From assembly GCF_000377505.1 (NCBI RefSeq), contig NZ_KB898189.1:124001-188000 (forward strand): 64,000 nt of DNA, written 5' to 3'. This stretch comes from Paenibacillus massiliensis 2301065 = DSM 16942 (GTDB lineage Bacteria; Bacillota; Bacilli; Paenibacillales; Paenibacillaceae). Under the pieces are notes generated by a model. The model saw only the letters and a list, made by a program, of their open reading frames with translations, ran no database searches and was not told the origin of the DNA. Both the position numbers and the translations under genes were made by a program. Shown here one piece after another: positions 27,531 to 37,198 of the stretch (position 1 is its first letter; every line of letters starts with the position of its first letter).

Positions 27531-30500
27531 TCAGCGGATAAGCACCGTCTTAATCTCATAAGGGGCAAAGCTCAGCTCAATTCGGCCATCCTGCATAGCG
27601 AGCGATTCTCCCATCTCCTCCAGTGCATTGGAGAGATAGACCTGCTCGCAAGGATAAGGCCACTGTAGCGTGATGCGCTCACGCTTGCCTGAGGATTCGT
27701 AAAAGCGCAGGATCGTCCCCTGCCCTCCTTCAGCACTCTTGATCGTATCCAGCACAACATACTCACCGTTGTAGGAAAGGTATGACCCCGTACTACTGAC
27801 TACTGGTGATGCTGTTTGGGGTTCCTTGTGCTCCAATGCATACACAGAGGCTTCGGTATTTAACTCCGCTGCCCGACGCACCGTATGGGCACTGCGCCAG
27901 TCGCCCTCATGCGGGTACAGGGAATAGGTGAAGTCATGCTCCCCTTGATCCGCTATCTTGTCTGGCCATGTAGGCGCACGAAGTAGCGACAGACGAATCG
28001 TGCTTCCCTGCACATCATAGCCGTATTTGCAATCATTCAGCAGACTCACGCCATAACCATGTTCGGATACATCCACGAATCGATGTCCGCACACCTCGAA
28101 TCGGGCCTGATCCCAGCTCGTGTTGCGGTGCGTCGGTCGCTCCAGACTGCCGAAGGGGATTTCATAGGTGGCCTTTTCCGTCACGACATCAATAGGGAAA
28201 CCTACCTTCAGCAGCTTATGCGACTCTCTCCAGCTCACATGCGTCTTGAAGTCAATGCGACGATCATGGTGATAGAAAATGATGTCTTGTGTAATCTCGG
28301 ACTGATGCAGACGCCAGCGAAAATGCAGTATATCCTTCGTCGCACCGGCTAACAACAGCCGCGATTCCAGCAATTCAACCTCACCTGCGCTCTGTTCCTC
28401 ATATCGTGGGTCAATATCCCAGGCATCCCAGAGAGGCGGGCGGTCATGGAAGAAATAGAACCGATTTCCCCGTTCGCCGGATTTCAGTACCTCTCGACTG
28501 GCCTTTTTATCGAATAGACGGGTCATTTCTCCCCGATCATTGAAGCTCACCTTATACCAGGCTGTGTCCCAAGAAAATCCCGGTGTATGCTCTGATGTAC
28601 AGCCCGATGTACAATCTGTTGCAAGGTGGGCCACTGCATGACCCTGTTTATACTCTGATGTACAACTGAATGTACGGTCAGAAATGCGGTCGCTGTCTGG
28701 CTCGAATGTAAAACCGGAAGCAAGCGCGGAGGTAGGGGCGAATGCACGATCAGATGCTGTATCGAAACTCTTTCCTAGTAACTGCTGCTCACAACAGTCC
28801 TGCTCCAGTGACTGCTGAGCACGGCACTCCGGCTCTGAAGCTGCTGCCTTAGTCACAGCCTGCAGACGAATCGTCTTGTACCCGAAGGCAGGAATATCCG
28901 GTATGAGCACGGAGATGCCGCCGTCCTCCAGATCCGTCTTCAGGCGATTGCCCTGATTGTCACTTACGATCCATTGCCCTGTCGGAGGTAGCTCCTGTCC
29001 AACGGGGTCTTGTTCATTTCTATTCCCACTTCTATTTCCTTTCTCATTCACGTTCTCATTCACGTTCTCATTCACGTTGTCGTTCGCGTTCCCATTCTCA
29101 TTTCCGCCGCCGCGCTTTTTCCCTTCTTCATTCCCGGCTGCTACCTCATGTACATACTCGTTGCCTTCTGTTACCGTCCCCGCCTGAGCACCAAATGTTA
29201 GATGAACAACCGCATTACGACTCCAGCCCAGACTGTTGAAGACGACATAAGAATCGTTGCACCCTAAAGGATGCAGATCCTTTTCTTCACTAGGTTCTGC
29301 ATGCACAACATCCGCGTGCCCCGCATGAATAGCTGTAGCAAGCGACCCCAATCCTGCATGCAAAGCCTGCTTCCCTAGTCTGAATACCTGCTCATATTCC
29401 TTATCCGACGTCTCGTAAGATTCCGTAATGGCGGTGCCTGGAATAATATCATGAAATTGATTCAGCAAAATCAGCTTCCAGCCTTCATGCAGCATGCCCA
29501 AGACATCCGTCCGCTGACGCTGCTCCATACCCGAGCCGGCAATGGCGTTCCATAGGTCTGCTTCCCGATAGAGCACCTCCGCCTTGCGATTGCTCCGCTT
29601 GTTGCGCCCATGCGTAGTGTAGGTCCCCCGGTGCAGCTCCAGATACAAATCACCATGCCACTTTGGAAGTCTGGGCTGCCGCCGTTCAATTCCCTCAAAA
29701 AATTCCGCAGCTGTGCTGTAGCGACTCGCAGGCTGACCGACCATCAGCTCGGCACGCCCGATATATTCCAGCATTTCGCGTGTCACACCGCCGCCCCCAT
29801 CACCATGTCCGTAGAGCAGCATTTGCTCAGGATGGGCTGCTTTCTCCCGATAAGCCTGCCAATGATCATGAATGTCTTTCGGGAGTGTATTCTCGTTGAC
29901 CCCATGATTGTGATAGGACAAGATGGCCGTGCCGTCGATGCCTACCCAATGGAACAGACTGTATGGGAACTCATTCGTATCATTCCAGCCGAGCTTGGTG
30001 GTCATGAAGTAATCCATCTTGCCGTGCTTCAGAATCTGTGGCAGTGAAGCACAGTAGCCGAACGTGTCCGGCAGCCACTCGATGCGTGAGGTCAAGCCGA
30101 ATTCCTCCTGATAGAAGCGCTGACCATACAGCATCTGCCGCATCAGGGATTCACCGCTCGGAATATTCAGGTCAGGCTCCACCCACATACCGCCCACCAA
30201 TTCCCAACGTCCCTCGGCGATTCTTTGCTTCACGCGTGAATATAGCTCAGGATCATGCTCCTTCAGGAATGCATACAACTGCGGTTGACTCTGAGCATAC
30301 TTGTAGCCAGGGTACTCGTTCATTAAGGCATCCACTGTAGAGAAGGTACGACTCGTCTTGCGTACCGTCTCCCGCACGGGCCACAGCCAGGCGATATCGA
30401 TATGCGATTGTCCGATCATATGCTCCAGTCCTTCGGCATTCCCACCGATGGAGCGTACCTGCTGAACCAGCCGCTCTTCGATCTGCGACAGGGCCATGCC

Positions 30501-31121
30501 CTCGTGGATATCCTGCTCATCCAGATTCACAAATGCGTCCATGGCAACCTGCAAACACTCCAGCAAGCGCACCTGACGAAAATCTCCTTCATGGAGTAAT
30601 ACAGCCGAATCTCGTATAACCGTAACGGTATACATCAGGCTCCTTGCTGCCTCATTGGGTCTGACCAGCAGGCTGCGGATCGAAGTAATCGGCGGCTGAA
30701 TGACCGCCTGCTGATTCAACGGATCTACAGGCTCAGGAACAGGGTCGAACAGCTCAATCTCTAGCTCCAGCGATATACCCATCAGACGAGGGTCGATCGT
30801 CACATAGGTATGATTGCGATCGAGACCTTGATAGGAGCGTCCGTTCACCCGTAGCAATCCTTCTCCACCCGACTCAAACACCATGCCAAATGGCGATGAT
30901 TGCCAAGCCGCGGGAACCTCCAACCTCATTTTTAAAAAATAGGTCGTGCCATACTCGCTCGGATAACGCTGCAGATCCAATCCCTCTGGATAGGGCTCCA
31001 TCTCCCTATAATCGCCTGGTACATTATAGTAAGCTCTGGTAATATCCCAGCCTGTCAGCTCCTGCTGCTCCAGCCACTGCCACTCTGACAGCTCACGAAT
31101 GAAGCGTGTCATTCTCTCCAT
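27531..31121 (-). CDS. GH38 alpha-mannosidase (MAN2C1/cytosolic type) with low-complexity inserts
   Basis: A 1196-residue cytosolic-type GH38 enzyme. An N-terminal beta-sandwich (TRAYYNVPGDYREMEPYP) precedes the catalytic domain with zinc residues in GQSHIDIAWLWPVRET (His240, Asp242) and nucleophile Asp352 in WLPDTFGYCASLPQ; FHDIIPGTAI carries the later zinc His. I set the ATG at 31121, with AGGAGG 9 nt upstream. That site lies inside the end of the GH3 gene, so translation is coupled. Two inserts in the C-terminal half are unusual: an Asn/Glu-rich repeat tract encoded around 29019-29130 and a Ser/Thr/Cys-rich tract around 28560-28760. MAN2C1-type enzymes trim free oligosaccharides, fitting this locus. 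Confidence 0.92.
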   Translation of the reverse strand: MERMTRFIRELSEWQWLEQQELTGWDITRAYYNVPGDYREMEPYPEGLDLQRYPSEYGTTYFLKMRLEVPAAWQSSPFGMVFESGGEGLLRVNGRSYQGLDRNHTYVTIDPRLMGISLELEIELFDPVPEPVDPLNQQAVIQPPITSIRSLLVRPNEAARSLMYTVTVIRDSAVLLHEGDFRQVRLLECLQVAMDAFVNLDEQDIHEGMALSQIEERLVQQVRSIGGNAEGLEHMIGQSHIDIAWLWPVRETVRKTSRTFSTVDALMNEYPGYKYAQSQPQLYAFLKEHDPELYSRVKQRIAEGRWELVGGMWVEPDLNIPSGESLMRQMLYGQRFYQEEFGLTSRIEWLPDTFGYCASLPQILKHGKMDYFMTTKLGWNDTNEFPYSLFHWVGIDGTAILSYHNHGVNENTLPKDIHDHWQAYREKAAHPEQMLLYGHGDGGGGVTREMLEYIGRAELMVGQPASRYSTAAEFFEGIERRQPRLPKWHGDLYLELHRGTYTTHGRNKRSNRKAEVLYREADLWNAIAGSGMEQRQRTDVLGMLHEGWKLILLNQFHDIIPGTAITESYETSDKEYEQVFRLGKQALHAGLGSLATAIHAGHADVVHAEPSEEKDLHPLGCNDSYVVFNSLGWSRNAVVHLTFGAQAGTVTEGNEYVHEVAAGNEEGKKRGGGNENGNANDNVNENVNENVNEKGNRSGNRNEQDPVGQELPPTGQWIVSDNQGNRLKTDLEDGGISVLIPDIPAFGYKTIRLQAVTKAAASEPECRAQQSLEQDCCEQQLLGKSFDTASDRAFAPTSALASGFTFEPDSDRISDRTFSCTSEYKQGHAVAHLATDCTSGCTSEHTPGFSWDTAWYKVSFNDRGEMTRLFDKKASREVLKSGERGNRFYFFHDRPPLWDAWDIDPRYEEQSAGEVELLESRLLLAGATKDILHFRWRLHQSEITQDIIFYHHDRRIDFKTHVSWRESHKLLKVGFPIDVVTEKATYEIPFGSLERPTHRNTSWDQARFEVCGHRFVDVSEHGYGVSLLNDCKYGYDVQGSTIRLSLLRAPTWPDKIADQGEHDFTYSLYPHEGDWRSAHTVRRAAELNTEASVYALEHKEPQTASPVVSSTGSYLSYNGEYVVLDTIKSAEGGQGTILRFYESSGKRERITLQWPYPCEQVYLSNALEEMGESLAMQDGRIELSFAPYEIKTVLIR
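29019..29110 (-). repeat. Short tandem repeats encoding an Asn/Glu/Val tract
   Basis: Copies of the 12-bp word CATTCACGTTCT (plus strand) and degenerate 6-bp relatives encode NVNENVNENVNE-type residues within the second GH38 enzyme. The unit is a multiple of three, so copy-number change keeps the frame. Confidence 0.8.
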
Positions 31122-31125
31122 CAGC

Positions 31126-33441
31126 TCATCCCTCCTGTATCCATAAATCAACCGTCTGAGTATCGTTCACGTGCCTGCCGACAAGCAGGCTGAATTGCCC
31201 TGGCTCGGTGACAGGCTTGAGATTACGTCCGATATATTGCAGCTGCTCGGCACCGATCTCGAACGTAACCGTTCGCGACTCGCCGGGATCGAGCATAATC
31301 TTGAAGAAGCCCTTCAGTTCCTTGTCTGGTCGTGTCACAGAGCTGACCACATCCGATATGTAGAGCTGTACGACTTCAGCTCCAGAACGCGTTCCAGTAT
31401 TGGTCACCTCCACGCTCAAGCTGACATATCCTCCAGCAGTAACCTCCTCCATTGTCATAACAGCAGCACTTAACATCGGCTCACTGTAATGGAAGCTGGT
31501 ATAGCTGAGACCGTAACCGAACGGGTACTGAGGCTTCAGATCTTCCTCCAGATATCGCTTGCCCCGTGATCGCTTACCGTTGTAGTAGACCGGAAGCTGC
31601 CCGACATGCTTGGGAATGGAAACCGTTAACCGACCGGAAGGATTCACGACTCCGAATAAAATGTCTGCAATCGCATGTCCACCCTCCTGCCCCGGATACC
31701 ATGCCTCTACGACAGCATGCGCGTGTTCATCAACCCATGGCTCGGCAATGGGTCGTCCATTAATATAGACCACAACCATCTTCTTACCGAGACGATGAAT
31801 CTCTTGCATTAGCTCCAATTGCACGCCTGATAATCCCAAGGTCATGCGGTCAATGCCCTCACCGCAATCCATATCGTTCCATGAGCTATCCGATATCTTG
31901 GATGCCCCGGTACGCAAATCAATAGTCCCCTCGCCAAAATCCCGTGCACTGGAGCCCCCCATAACCATTACTACCGTATCTGCCTGGGCTGCTACCCCAA
32001 CTGCATGCTCAAAGCCGGAGCGGTCATCCCCTTTGATCCGACAGCCTGGAGCATAGAGCACTCTGTCCTGCTCATCACCCAGCATACTGCGGATGCCGTC
32101 CAATACCGTGGCTACCCTGGAGTGAGGCTGTGGTGAAGTATAGTCTCCCAGCTGGTTATAGCCATGATCTGCATTAGGCCCGATAACAGCTATTCGAGCA
32201 GATGAGCTGGATAGTGGAAGCGTCTCATCCACATTCTTGAGCAACACGATCCCCTCTGCAGCCAGTTGACGCGCGAGTCGAATATGTTCATCGGTTCCGA
32301 TGATCTTCTCCGCACGGTCCGGGTCAACATAAGGATGCTCGAACAGCCCCAAGGCGAACTTCAGCTTAAGCACACGCCGTACCGCCTGATCCAGCACCTC
32401 TGCAGCAAGCTTGCCCTCAGCAAGAGCCTGCAAAAGGTACTTCCCGAACATTTCGCCCGACATTTCCATATCGATTCCGGCTTGAATCGCCTGCAACGCC
32501 GCATCCAGTTCATGCTCTGCCACATCGTGCCCATCAGTCAGCATATTAATAGCTCCGCAGTCGGTAATAACCAGCCCGTCAAAGCCCCAATCCCTGCGCA
32601 GCACCCCTTCCAGCAGCTCCGTATGTACTGTGCATGGGATACCGTCAATTTCGTTATAGGCAGGCATCACCGAGCAGGCTCCAGCCTCAACCGCTTTCTG
32701 GAACGGATGGAGATCCACCTCCAGCAGCTCCCTCCAGCCCATATGGACCGGGCCCGCATTCCGTCCCCCTTCAGAGCTACCATAGCCGACAAAATGCTTC
32801 AGCGTAGCCGCCACACTATCCTCCTGGTCCAGACGCTCGCCCTGCAGTCCATGTACAGCAGCCACAGCGAATTCGCCGATGAGATATGCATCCTCACCGA
32901 AGCATTCCTCTGTTCGGCCCCAGCGCGGATCCCGTACCACGTCCAACACTGGTGAATAGGTCACTGCTCCTCCCTGTGCCCGGGTCTCTCGGGCCACGGC
33001 CCGGCACATCTCGTGATACAACGCTACATTCCAGGTACTCCCCAGAGCAAGCGGCACCGGAAATACAGTCCCGTCAATCGCCATATGCCCATGCGAACAT
33101 TCCTCACCAATCAGTAAGGGAATGCCTAGTCTGGAATGCTCAATAGCGTAACGCTGGATGTGATTGACCACCTCGGCTCCAGCCCGGGCACTCAGGCCTG
33201 TCTCCAGCGTGACCCCGGTCCAGGGATCAGCCCGCAGCACGCCATACAGCGAACCTACACCGCCCTGTTGGATCTGCTCCTTGAAGGCCTCCGTTAATGC
33301 AACGCTTCCCTTGCTGTGTTCATAGACCTGCCAGCCAAAGGGCTGCACCAGCTGTCCGACCTTCTCTTCCTGTGTCATCAGGCTGAGCAGATGCTCTGTC
33401 CGTTCTGCAATGGGTCTCGCCTTGTCCATATAAATCATCAT
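31126..33441 (-). CDS. GH3 beta-glycosidase (BglX-like)
   Basis: A 771-residue three-domain GH3 enzyme without signal peptide. The TIM-like domain has KHFVGYG (216-222) and nucleophile Asp294 in GLVITDCGAINML. The alpha/beta sandwich has VVVMGGSSARDFGEG, which contains the probable acid/base, and the C-terminal fibronectin-III-like domain holds EVTNTGTRSGAEVVQLYISD. It lacks the KHFPGHG and Asp-His dyad typical of NagZ beta-N-acetylglucosaminidases, so it is more likely a beta-glucosidase or beta-mannosidase type enzyme. It sits just after the importer genes and overlaps the GH38 gene downstream. Exact role in N-glycan breakdown is open. Confidence 0.9.
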   Translation of the reverse strand: MMIYMDKARPIAERTEHLLSLMTQEEKVGQLVQPFGWQVYEHSKGSVALTEAFKEQIQQGGVGSLYGVLRADPWTGVTLETGLSARAGAEVVNHIQRYAIEHSRLGIPLLIGEECSHGHMAIDGTVFPVPLALGSTWNVALYHEMCRAVARETRAQGGAVTYSPVLDVVRDPRWGRTEECFGEDAYLIGEFAVAAVHGLQGERLDQEDSVAATLKHFVGYGSSEGGRNAGPVHMGWRELLEVDLHPFQKAVEAGACSVMPAYNEIDGIPCTVHTELLEGVLRRDWGFDGLVITDCGAINMLTDGHDVAEHELDAALQAIQAGIDMEMSGEMFGKYLLQALAEGKLAAEVLDQAVRRVLKLKFALGLFEHPYVDPDRAEKIIGTDEHIRLARQLAAEGIVLLKNVDETLPLSSSSARIAVIGPNADHGYNQLGDYTSPQPHSRVATVLDGIRSMLGDEQDRVLYAPGCRIKGDDRSGFEHAVGVAAQADTVVMVMGGSSARDFGEGTIDLRTGASKISDSSWNDMDCGEGIDRMTLGLSGVQLELMQEIHRLGKKMVVVYINGRPIAEPWVDEHAHAVVEAWYPGQEGGHAIADILFGVVNPSGRLTVSIPKHVGQLPVYYNGKRSRGKRYLEEDLKPQYPFGYGLSYTSFHYSEPMLSAAVMTMEEVTAGGYVSLSVEVTNTGTRSGAEVVQLYISDVVSSVTRPDKELKGFFKIMLDPGESRTVTFEIGAEQLQYIGRNLKPVTEPGQFSLLVGRHVNDTQTVDLWIQEG

Positions 33442-33460
33442 TGCTTCTCTTCCCTCCCTG

Positions 33461-33497
33461 CTTCACTCGAATCTATGCTTACTTCACTCGAATCTAT
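33461..33497. repeat. Two-copy direct repeat in the importer-GH3 gap
   Basis: CTTCACTCGAATCTAT occurs twice (33461-33476 and 33482-33497) in the 141-bp gap between the LplC-like permease gene and the GH3 gene. No terminator is evident, so the genes are probably one transcript. Confidence 0.7.
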
Positions 33498-33582
33498 TCC
33501 TAGATCACAGCCGACCCGTCCTGAACCCAGCCTACTATCCACCGAACACAATCAGCTATTCATGAACCTTGAATGCAACCAG

Positions 33583-34500
33583 CTATTCCTTTACCGCTCC
33601 GACTGTTAGACCCTGCACAAAATAACGCTGGAAGAACGGGTACGCAAAAATAATCGGCAGCGTAGCCAGCACGACCATCGCCATCCGTGAGGTGTCCTGC
33701 GGGATCGACTGCAGTGCTGCCATGCTCATGGCACTGCTGGACGAATTCTGCTGGAGGAACTGAATGCTGGATTCGATCCGCATCAGCATGGATTGCAGAG
33801 GTACCAGCTTGGGGTTGTCAATGTACAGCAAGGCATTGAACCAGTCATTCCAATAGCCCAATGTGCTGAACAGACCAATCGTAGCCAGACCCGGCAAGGA
33901 TAGCGGAACTACGAGCTTCAGGAAAATATAGAATTCCCCGGCTCCGTCGATCTTCCCGGATTCGATAATCGCATCTGGAACACTTGTCGCGTAGAAGGTT
34001 CGCAGAATCATAATATAAAAAGCATTCATCGCAAGCGGAAGAATCAGCGCCCACAGCGTATCCTTCAGACCAAGCAGCTGAGATACGACCATATAGGTGG
34101 GAATCATTCCACCATTGAACAGCATTGTCAGAATGGCAAAGATTGAGAAGAATCTTCTATAGCGGAAGCTCTTGCGTGATATGGCATAGGCATAGAGCGA
34201 CATCAGGATCAGACTGATGATCGTGCCCAGCACCGTCACCAGAATGGTCACTCCATAAGCACGCAGCAGCGTATCCCCGCTCTGCCATACGAATTCATAG
34301 GCAGCCCAGCTCCACTCGGCTGGAATCAGCCGATAACCGTCCCGGGCCAGAGCCTTCTCGTCCGTAAGCGAAATGATGACTACAAATATAAATGGAAATA
34401 CGCATATAAAAGCAAAGCCGCCAGCGATGATGTTCAATATGATGTTCCATCCCCGGGATATATGATGGAAGTCCCTTTTTCTAGTTGCCGTCTGTGCCAA
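33583..34500 (-). CDS. Carbohydrate ABC permease (LplC/YtcP-like)
   Basis: A 305-residue permease with six predicted membrane segments. It has SLTDEKALARDGYRLIPAEWS near the N-terminus, the EAA-type loop ESGKIDGAGEFYIFLKLVVPLSLPG, and ends FVQGLTVGAVKE, a signature of LplC/YtcP proteins. It follows the LplB-like gene by 27 bp. The LplABC family imports complex oligosaccharides and, like the malEFG-like importer here, has no dedicated ATPase gene. In this setting the cargo is probably the glycan freed by GH85. Confidence 0.92.
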   Translation of the reverse strand: MAQTATRKRDFHHISRGWNIILNIIAGGFAFICVFPFIFVVIISLTDEKALARDGYRLIPAEWSWAAYEFVWQSGDTLLRAYGVTILVTVLGTIISLILMSLYAYAISRKSFRYRRFFSIFAILTMLFNGGMIPTYMVVSQLLGLKDTLWALILPLAMNAFYIMILRTFYATSVPDAIIESGKIDGAGEFYIFLKLVVPLSLPGLATIGLFSTLGYWNDWFNALLYIDNPKLVPLQSMLMRIESSIQFLQQNSSSSAMSMAALQSIPQDTSRMAMVVLATLPIIFAYPFFQRYFVQGLTVGAVKE

Positions 34501-34527
34501 CCTGAATCCCTCCTCCTCATCTAGTAC

Positions 34528-35457
34528 TTAGAACAGACTGCTGTCCTTATCGACTCTGCGAACAACATAGTTGGAGATCATGACGAGCACAAAGCCCACT
34601 ACAGACTGATACAGCCCGGCTGCAGTACTCATGCCAATCTCTCCGGTCGTCTTCAAGCCCCGATATACATAGGTATCAATTACGTTCGTAGCCGCATACA
34701 GCGTGCCCGAGTCCCTTGGAACCTGATAAAACAGCCCAAAATCGGCATAAAAAATCCGCCCCACAGCCAGCAGCGTCATAATGATAATGATGGGGGACAG
34801 CAGAGGGATGGTAACGTTGCGAATCTGCTGCCATTTGCTTGCCCCGTCAATCATCGCCGCTTCATACAAGGAACGGTCGATGCCCATTATGGACGCCAGA
34901 TAGACGATGCTGTTATACCCGATACTCTTCCAGAGAGCCACGAACACGAGAATGTACGGCCAATATCCAGACTCCGCATACCATGAGATCGGCTCAAAAC
35001 CGAGCCAGGTCAGAAGCTGATTCAGCATCCCGCGGTCCATGCTCAGAAAGCTGAACACGAAGTACCCCACGATAACCCAGGACAAAAAATAGGGCAGGAA
35101 CATCCCTGTCTGGTAGAGCTTCGCCAGCCGCTTGTTGACCAACTCAGATAGCAGAATCGCCAGAGCCACGGCAAAGACCAGACCCAGAGCTATGATAGTC
35201 AGGTTGTACAGCAGTGTATTGCGCGTAATCAGGAATGCATCGTTATTATTGAATATGAATTTGAAGTTATCCCAGCCTACCCACTCACTCTTGGACAGGC
35301 TAGCCCAGAAGCCCTCACGGCTGAAGCGGTATTTCTTGAAGGCAGCGACGGTGCCCACCAGGGGCAGATACGAGAAAAAGAAGAACCAAATGGCACCGGG
35401 TAGCACCATGAACAACATGACTCTGTTTTTGAATATGTTCTTGAAAAATGTGGTCAT
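34528..35457 (-). CDS. Carbohydrate ABC permease (LplB/YteP-like)
   Basis: A 309-residue permease starting with a hydrophobic helix (VMLFMVLPGAIWFFFFSYLPLVG). AFKKYRFSREG, LYEAAMIDGASKWQQIRNVTIPLL and the tail VSNYVVRR-like motif (here ISNYVVRRVDKDSSLF) are typical of LplB/YteP. It lies between the binding-protein gene and the LplC-like gene, completing the channel of the importer. Confidence 0.92.
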   Translation of the reverse strand: MTTFFKNIFKNRVMLFMVLPGAIWFFFFSYLPLVGTVAAFKKYRFSREGFWASLSKSEWVGWDNFKFIFNNNDAFLITRNTLLYNLTIIALGLVFAVALAILLSELVNKRLAKLYQTGMFLPYFLSWVIVGYFVFSFLSMDRGMLNQLLTWLGFEPISWYAESGYWPYILVFVALWKSIGYNSIVYLASIMGIDRSLYEAAMIDGASKWQQIRNVTIPLLSPIIIIMTLLAVGRIFYADFGLFYQVPRDSGTLYAATNVIDTYVYRGLKTTGEIGMSTAAGLYQSVVGFVLVMISNYVVRRVDKDSSLF

Positions 35458-35548
35458 TCGCTATCCCTCCTGCGCTAGAGCTATATAAAAGGACCGGGAG
35501 TACATCTGACTGCCCGATCCTTGAATATCGCCTCGCCGATTTCATGAC

Positions 35549-37018
35549 TTACTGGTTCCCAGCTGCCCAGGCCTCCAGTTGGACCTGTGCCTCCGCCATT
35601 ACTTTCTCAAGACCTGCCTCGTTAAATTTCTCGACTACCTTTTCCAGATGCTCATCAGGATTCAGTGTGCCTGTCATCAGGGCCGCCCAGTATTGCTCTT
35701 TGACATTCTGCACAGCCGCGAGCTCGGTCGACACCTTGCTGGCATCAAAGTTAAAGCTCAAGATCGGTGAGTTGACACCCTCGGCATTGAATTTCTTGAA
35801 CTGCTCCCATTTGTCGTCTGGATCATTGGCATTCAGGTTCAAGAGCATGTTATTGCCAAGTGAATAGGATGGCATGTCGTAATTTTTGGATTCCGCCAGA
35901 TTTTTCATATGCGTATCATCAATCATTTGATAATGAACCCCTTCAATCCCCGAATCGACCATGTTACGAAGCACAGGATCGGTATTTAGCAGATTCAGGA
36001 ACTCCATCGCCTTCTCCGGATATTCGGAATTGGCGGAGATCGCCATAATGGAGCCTTGCACAGACGTATTGGTAATAATGGCATCACTGGCCGGTGTGGA
36101 TACAACTGGATAGCCATAGCTTGCAGACCAGAGGTTATCCGCCATCGGCTGTGTCTGAGCCCGGTCAAGGAACCAGTTCCCTGAGGTGGTCAGATCATTA
36201 GTCGAGCCGGTTGTGGCTGCTTCAGGAGATACATAGCCCGCTTTATAGTATTTGTGCATCGTACGAAGCGCTTGCTTCATTTCATCCGTCTCAAGGATGT
36301 TAACGATCTTGTAGTCCTTGGTATCCAGCTTTACCGCCATCGGCAGGTTCTGGATAATATAGTCATACGGCACATATGGCACATATTGCTTATCCATGGA
36401 GAACGCGGTAACGGTCGGTTCATTCTCCTTGATGACCTTGAGCAAAGGCTCCAGACTATCCAGGGTACGAACATTAGAGAAATCCAGATTGTATTTATCC
36501 AGCAGCGTCTTGTTGAAGCGCCACACCTCTTGCTGCGGCAGCTCCTTGTTGGCAGGGATGCCATAATTGTGACCATCCACCTTGGAGCCACTCAGGAATG
36601 CAGGGTCCACAGCCTGCGTGAGCTCCTTGCCGTATTGCGCCAGTAGCTCATCCAATTCCAGGAACGCACCCTTGCGAGCATTCTGCACATAATCAAATCC
36701 ACCAGAAGCGGTGAACAGAATGTCCATCGGCTCGCCAGAGGCTACATTCACCTGCATCTTCTGAGGATAGTCACCCCAATCGACCATCTTCATGGTAACG
36801 GTGGCATTGATTTTATCCATTGTGTATTTGCTGACTTCCTCCATGACTTTGTCTACGTCCTTTTGAGGAGTACCGATGGTATACCAGATCAGCTCGACAG
36901 GCTTCTCACCCTTCGAGCCCTCCTCCGTGCTTCCAGCACCACCACAAGCGGTCAGGACAAGTACGAGCGACATTAAAGACCCCAGTATGAAGGACAATCG
37001 TCTTCTTCTCTTGGTCAT
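35549..37018 (-). CDS. Carbohydrate-binding lipoprotein (LplA/YtcQ-like)
   Basis: A 489-residue lipoprotein: signal with Arg-rich start, lipobox LTAC and lipidated Cys25, then a Gly/Ser linker. The mature domain shows LplA features (IWYTIGTPQKDVDKVMEEVSKYT, INATVTMKMVDWGDYPQKM, YGIPANKELPQQEVWRFNK). It is the first gene of the importer-glycosidase operon and would bind the oligosaccharide outside the membrane. A cre-like site lies 79 bp upstream. In pneumococcus the analogous NgtS protein binds N-glycans; equivalence here is inference from gene content. Confidence 0.92.
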   Translation of the reverse strand: MTKRRRRLSFILGSLMSLVLVLTACGGAGSTEEGSKGEKPVELIWYTIGTPQKDVDKVMEEVSKYTMDKINATVTMKMVDWGDYPQKMQVNVASGEPMDILFTASGGFDYVQNARKGAFLELDELLAQYGKELTQAVDPAFLSGSKVDGHNYGIPANKELPQQEVWRFNKTLLDKYNLDFSNVRTLDSLEPLLKVIKENEPTVTAFSMDKQYVPYVPYDYIIQNLPMAVKLDTKDYKIVNILETDEMKQALRTMHKYYKAGYVSPEAATTGSTNDLTTSGNWFLDRAQTQPMADNLWSASYGYPVVSTPASDAIITNTSVQGSIMAISANSEYPEKAMEFLNLLNTDPVLRNMVDSGIEGVHYQMIDDTHMKNLAESKNYDMPSYSLGNNMLLNLNANDPDDKWEQFKKFNAEGVNSPILSFNFDASKVSTELAAVQNVKEQYWAALMTGTLNPDEHLEKVVEKFNEAGLEKVMAEAQVQLEAWAAGNQ

Positions 37019-37096
37019 TGGATAGGACCCTCCCTTTTGAAAATATCTGCTTGATGGGGCCGACCACGCTAACCCCTACTCCTTTAACTGTAGCGA

Positions 37097-37112
37097 ATGA
37101 AAGCCGTTTCAT
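37097..37112 (-). promoter_or_regulatory. Candidate cre (CcpA) site of the LplABC-glycosidase operon
   Basis: ATGAAAGCCGTTTCAT is a near-perfect palindrome and matches the cre pattern except at one central position. It lies upstream of the binding-protein gene and would give glucose repression of the operon. Confidence 0.55.
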
Positions 37113-37198
37113 ATAGAAGACAAACTTAATAAATCGGGGTACAAATTAAAGAGAAGTTCTGCAAGGCTGACATGGATCTAACCTAAAATTTTATGGGC

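Noticed and set aside
28957..29201. Phe/Ser-rich plus-strand frames
   Set aside because: They are antisense readings of the Asn/Glu repeat tract in the GH38 gene.
31126..33441. Calling the GH3 enzyme a NagZ-type beta-N-acetylglucosaminidase
   Set aside because: The KHFPGHG and Asp-His dyad signature is absent; the KHFVGYG form fits the beta-glucosidase-type branch.
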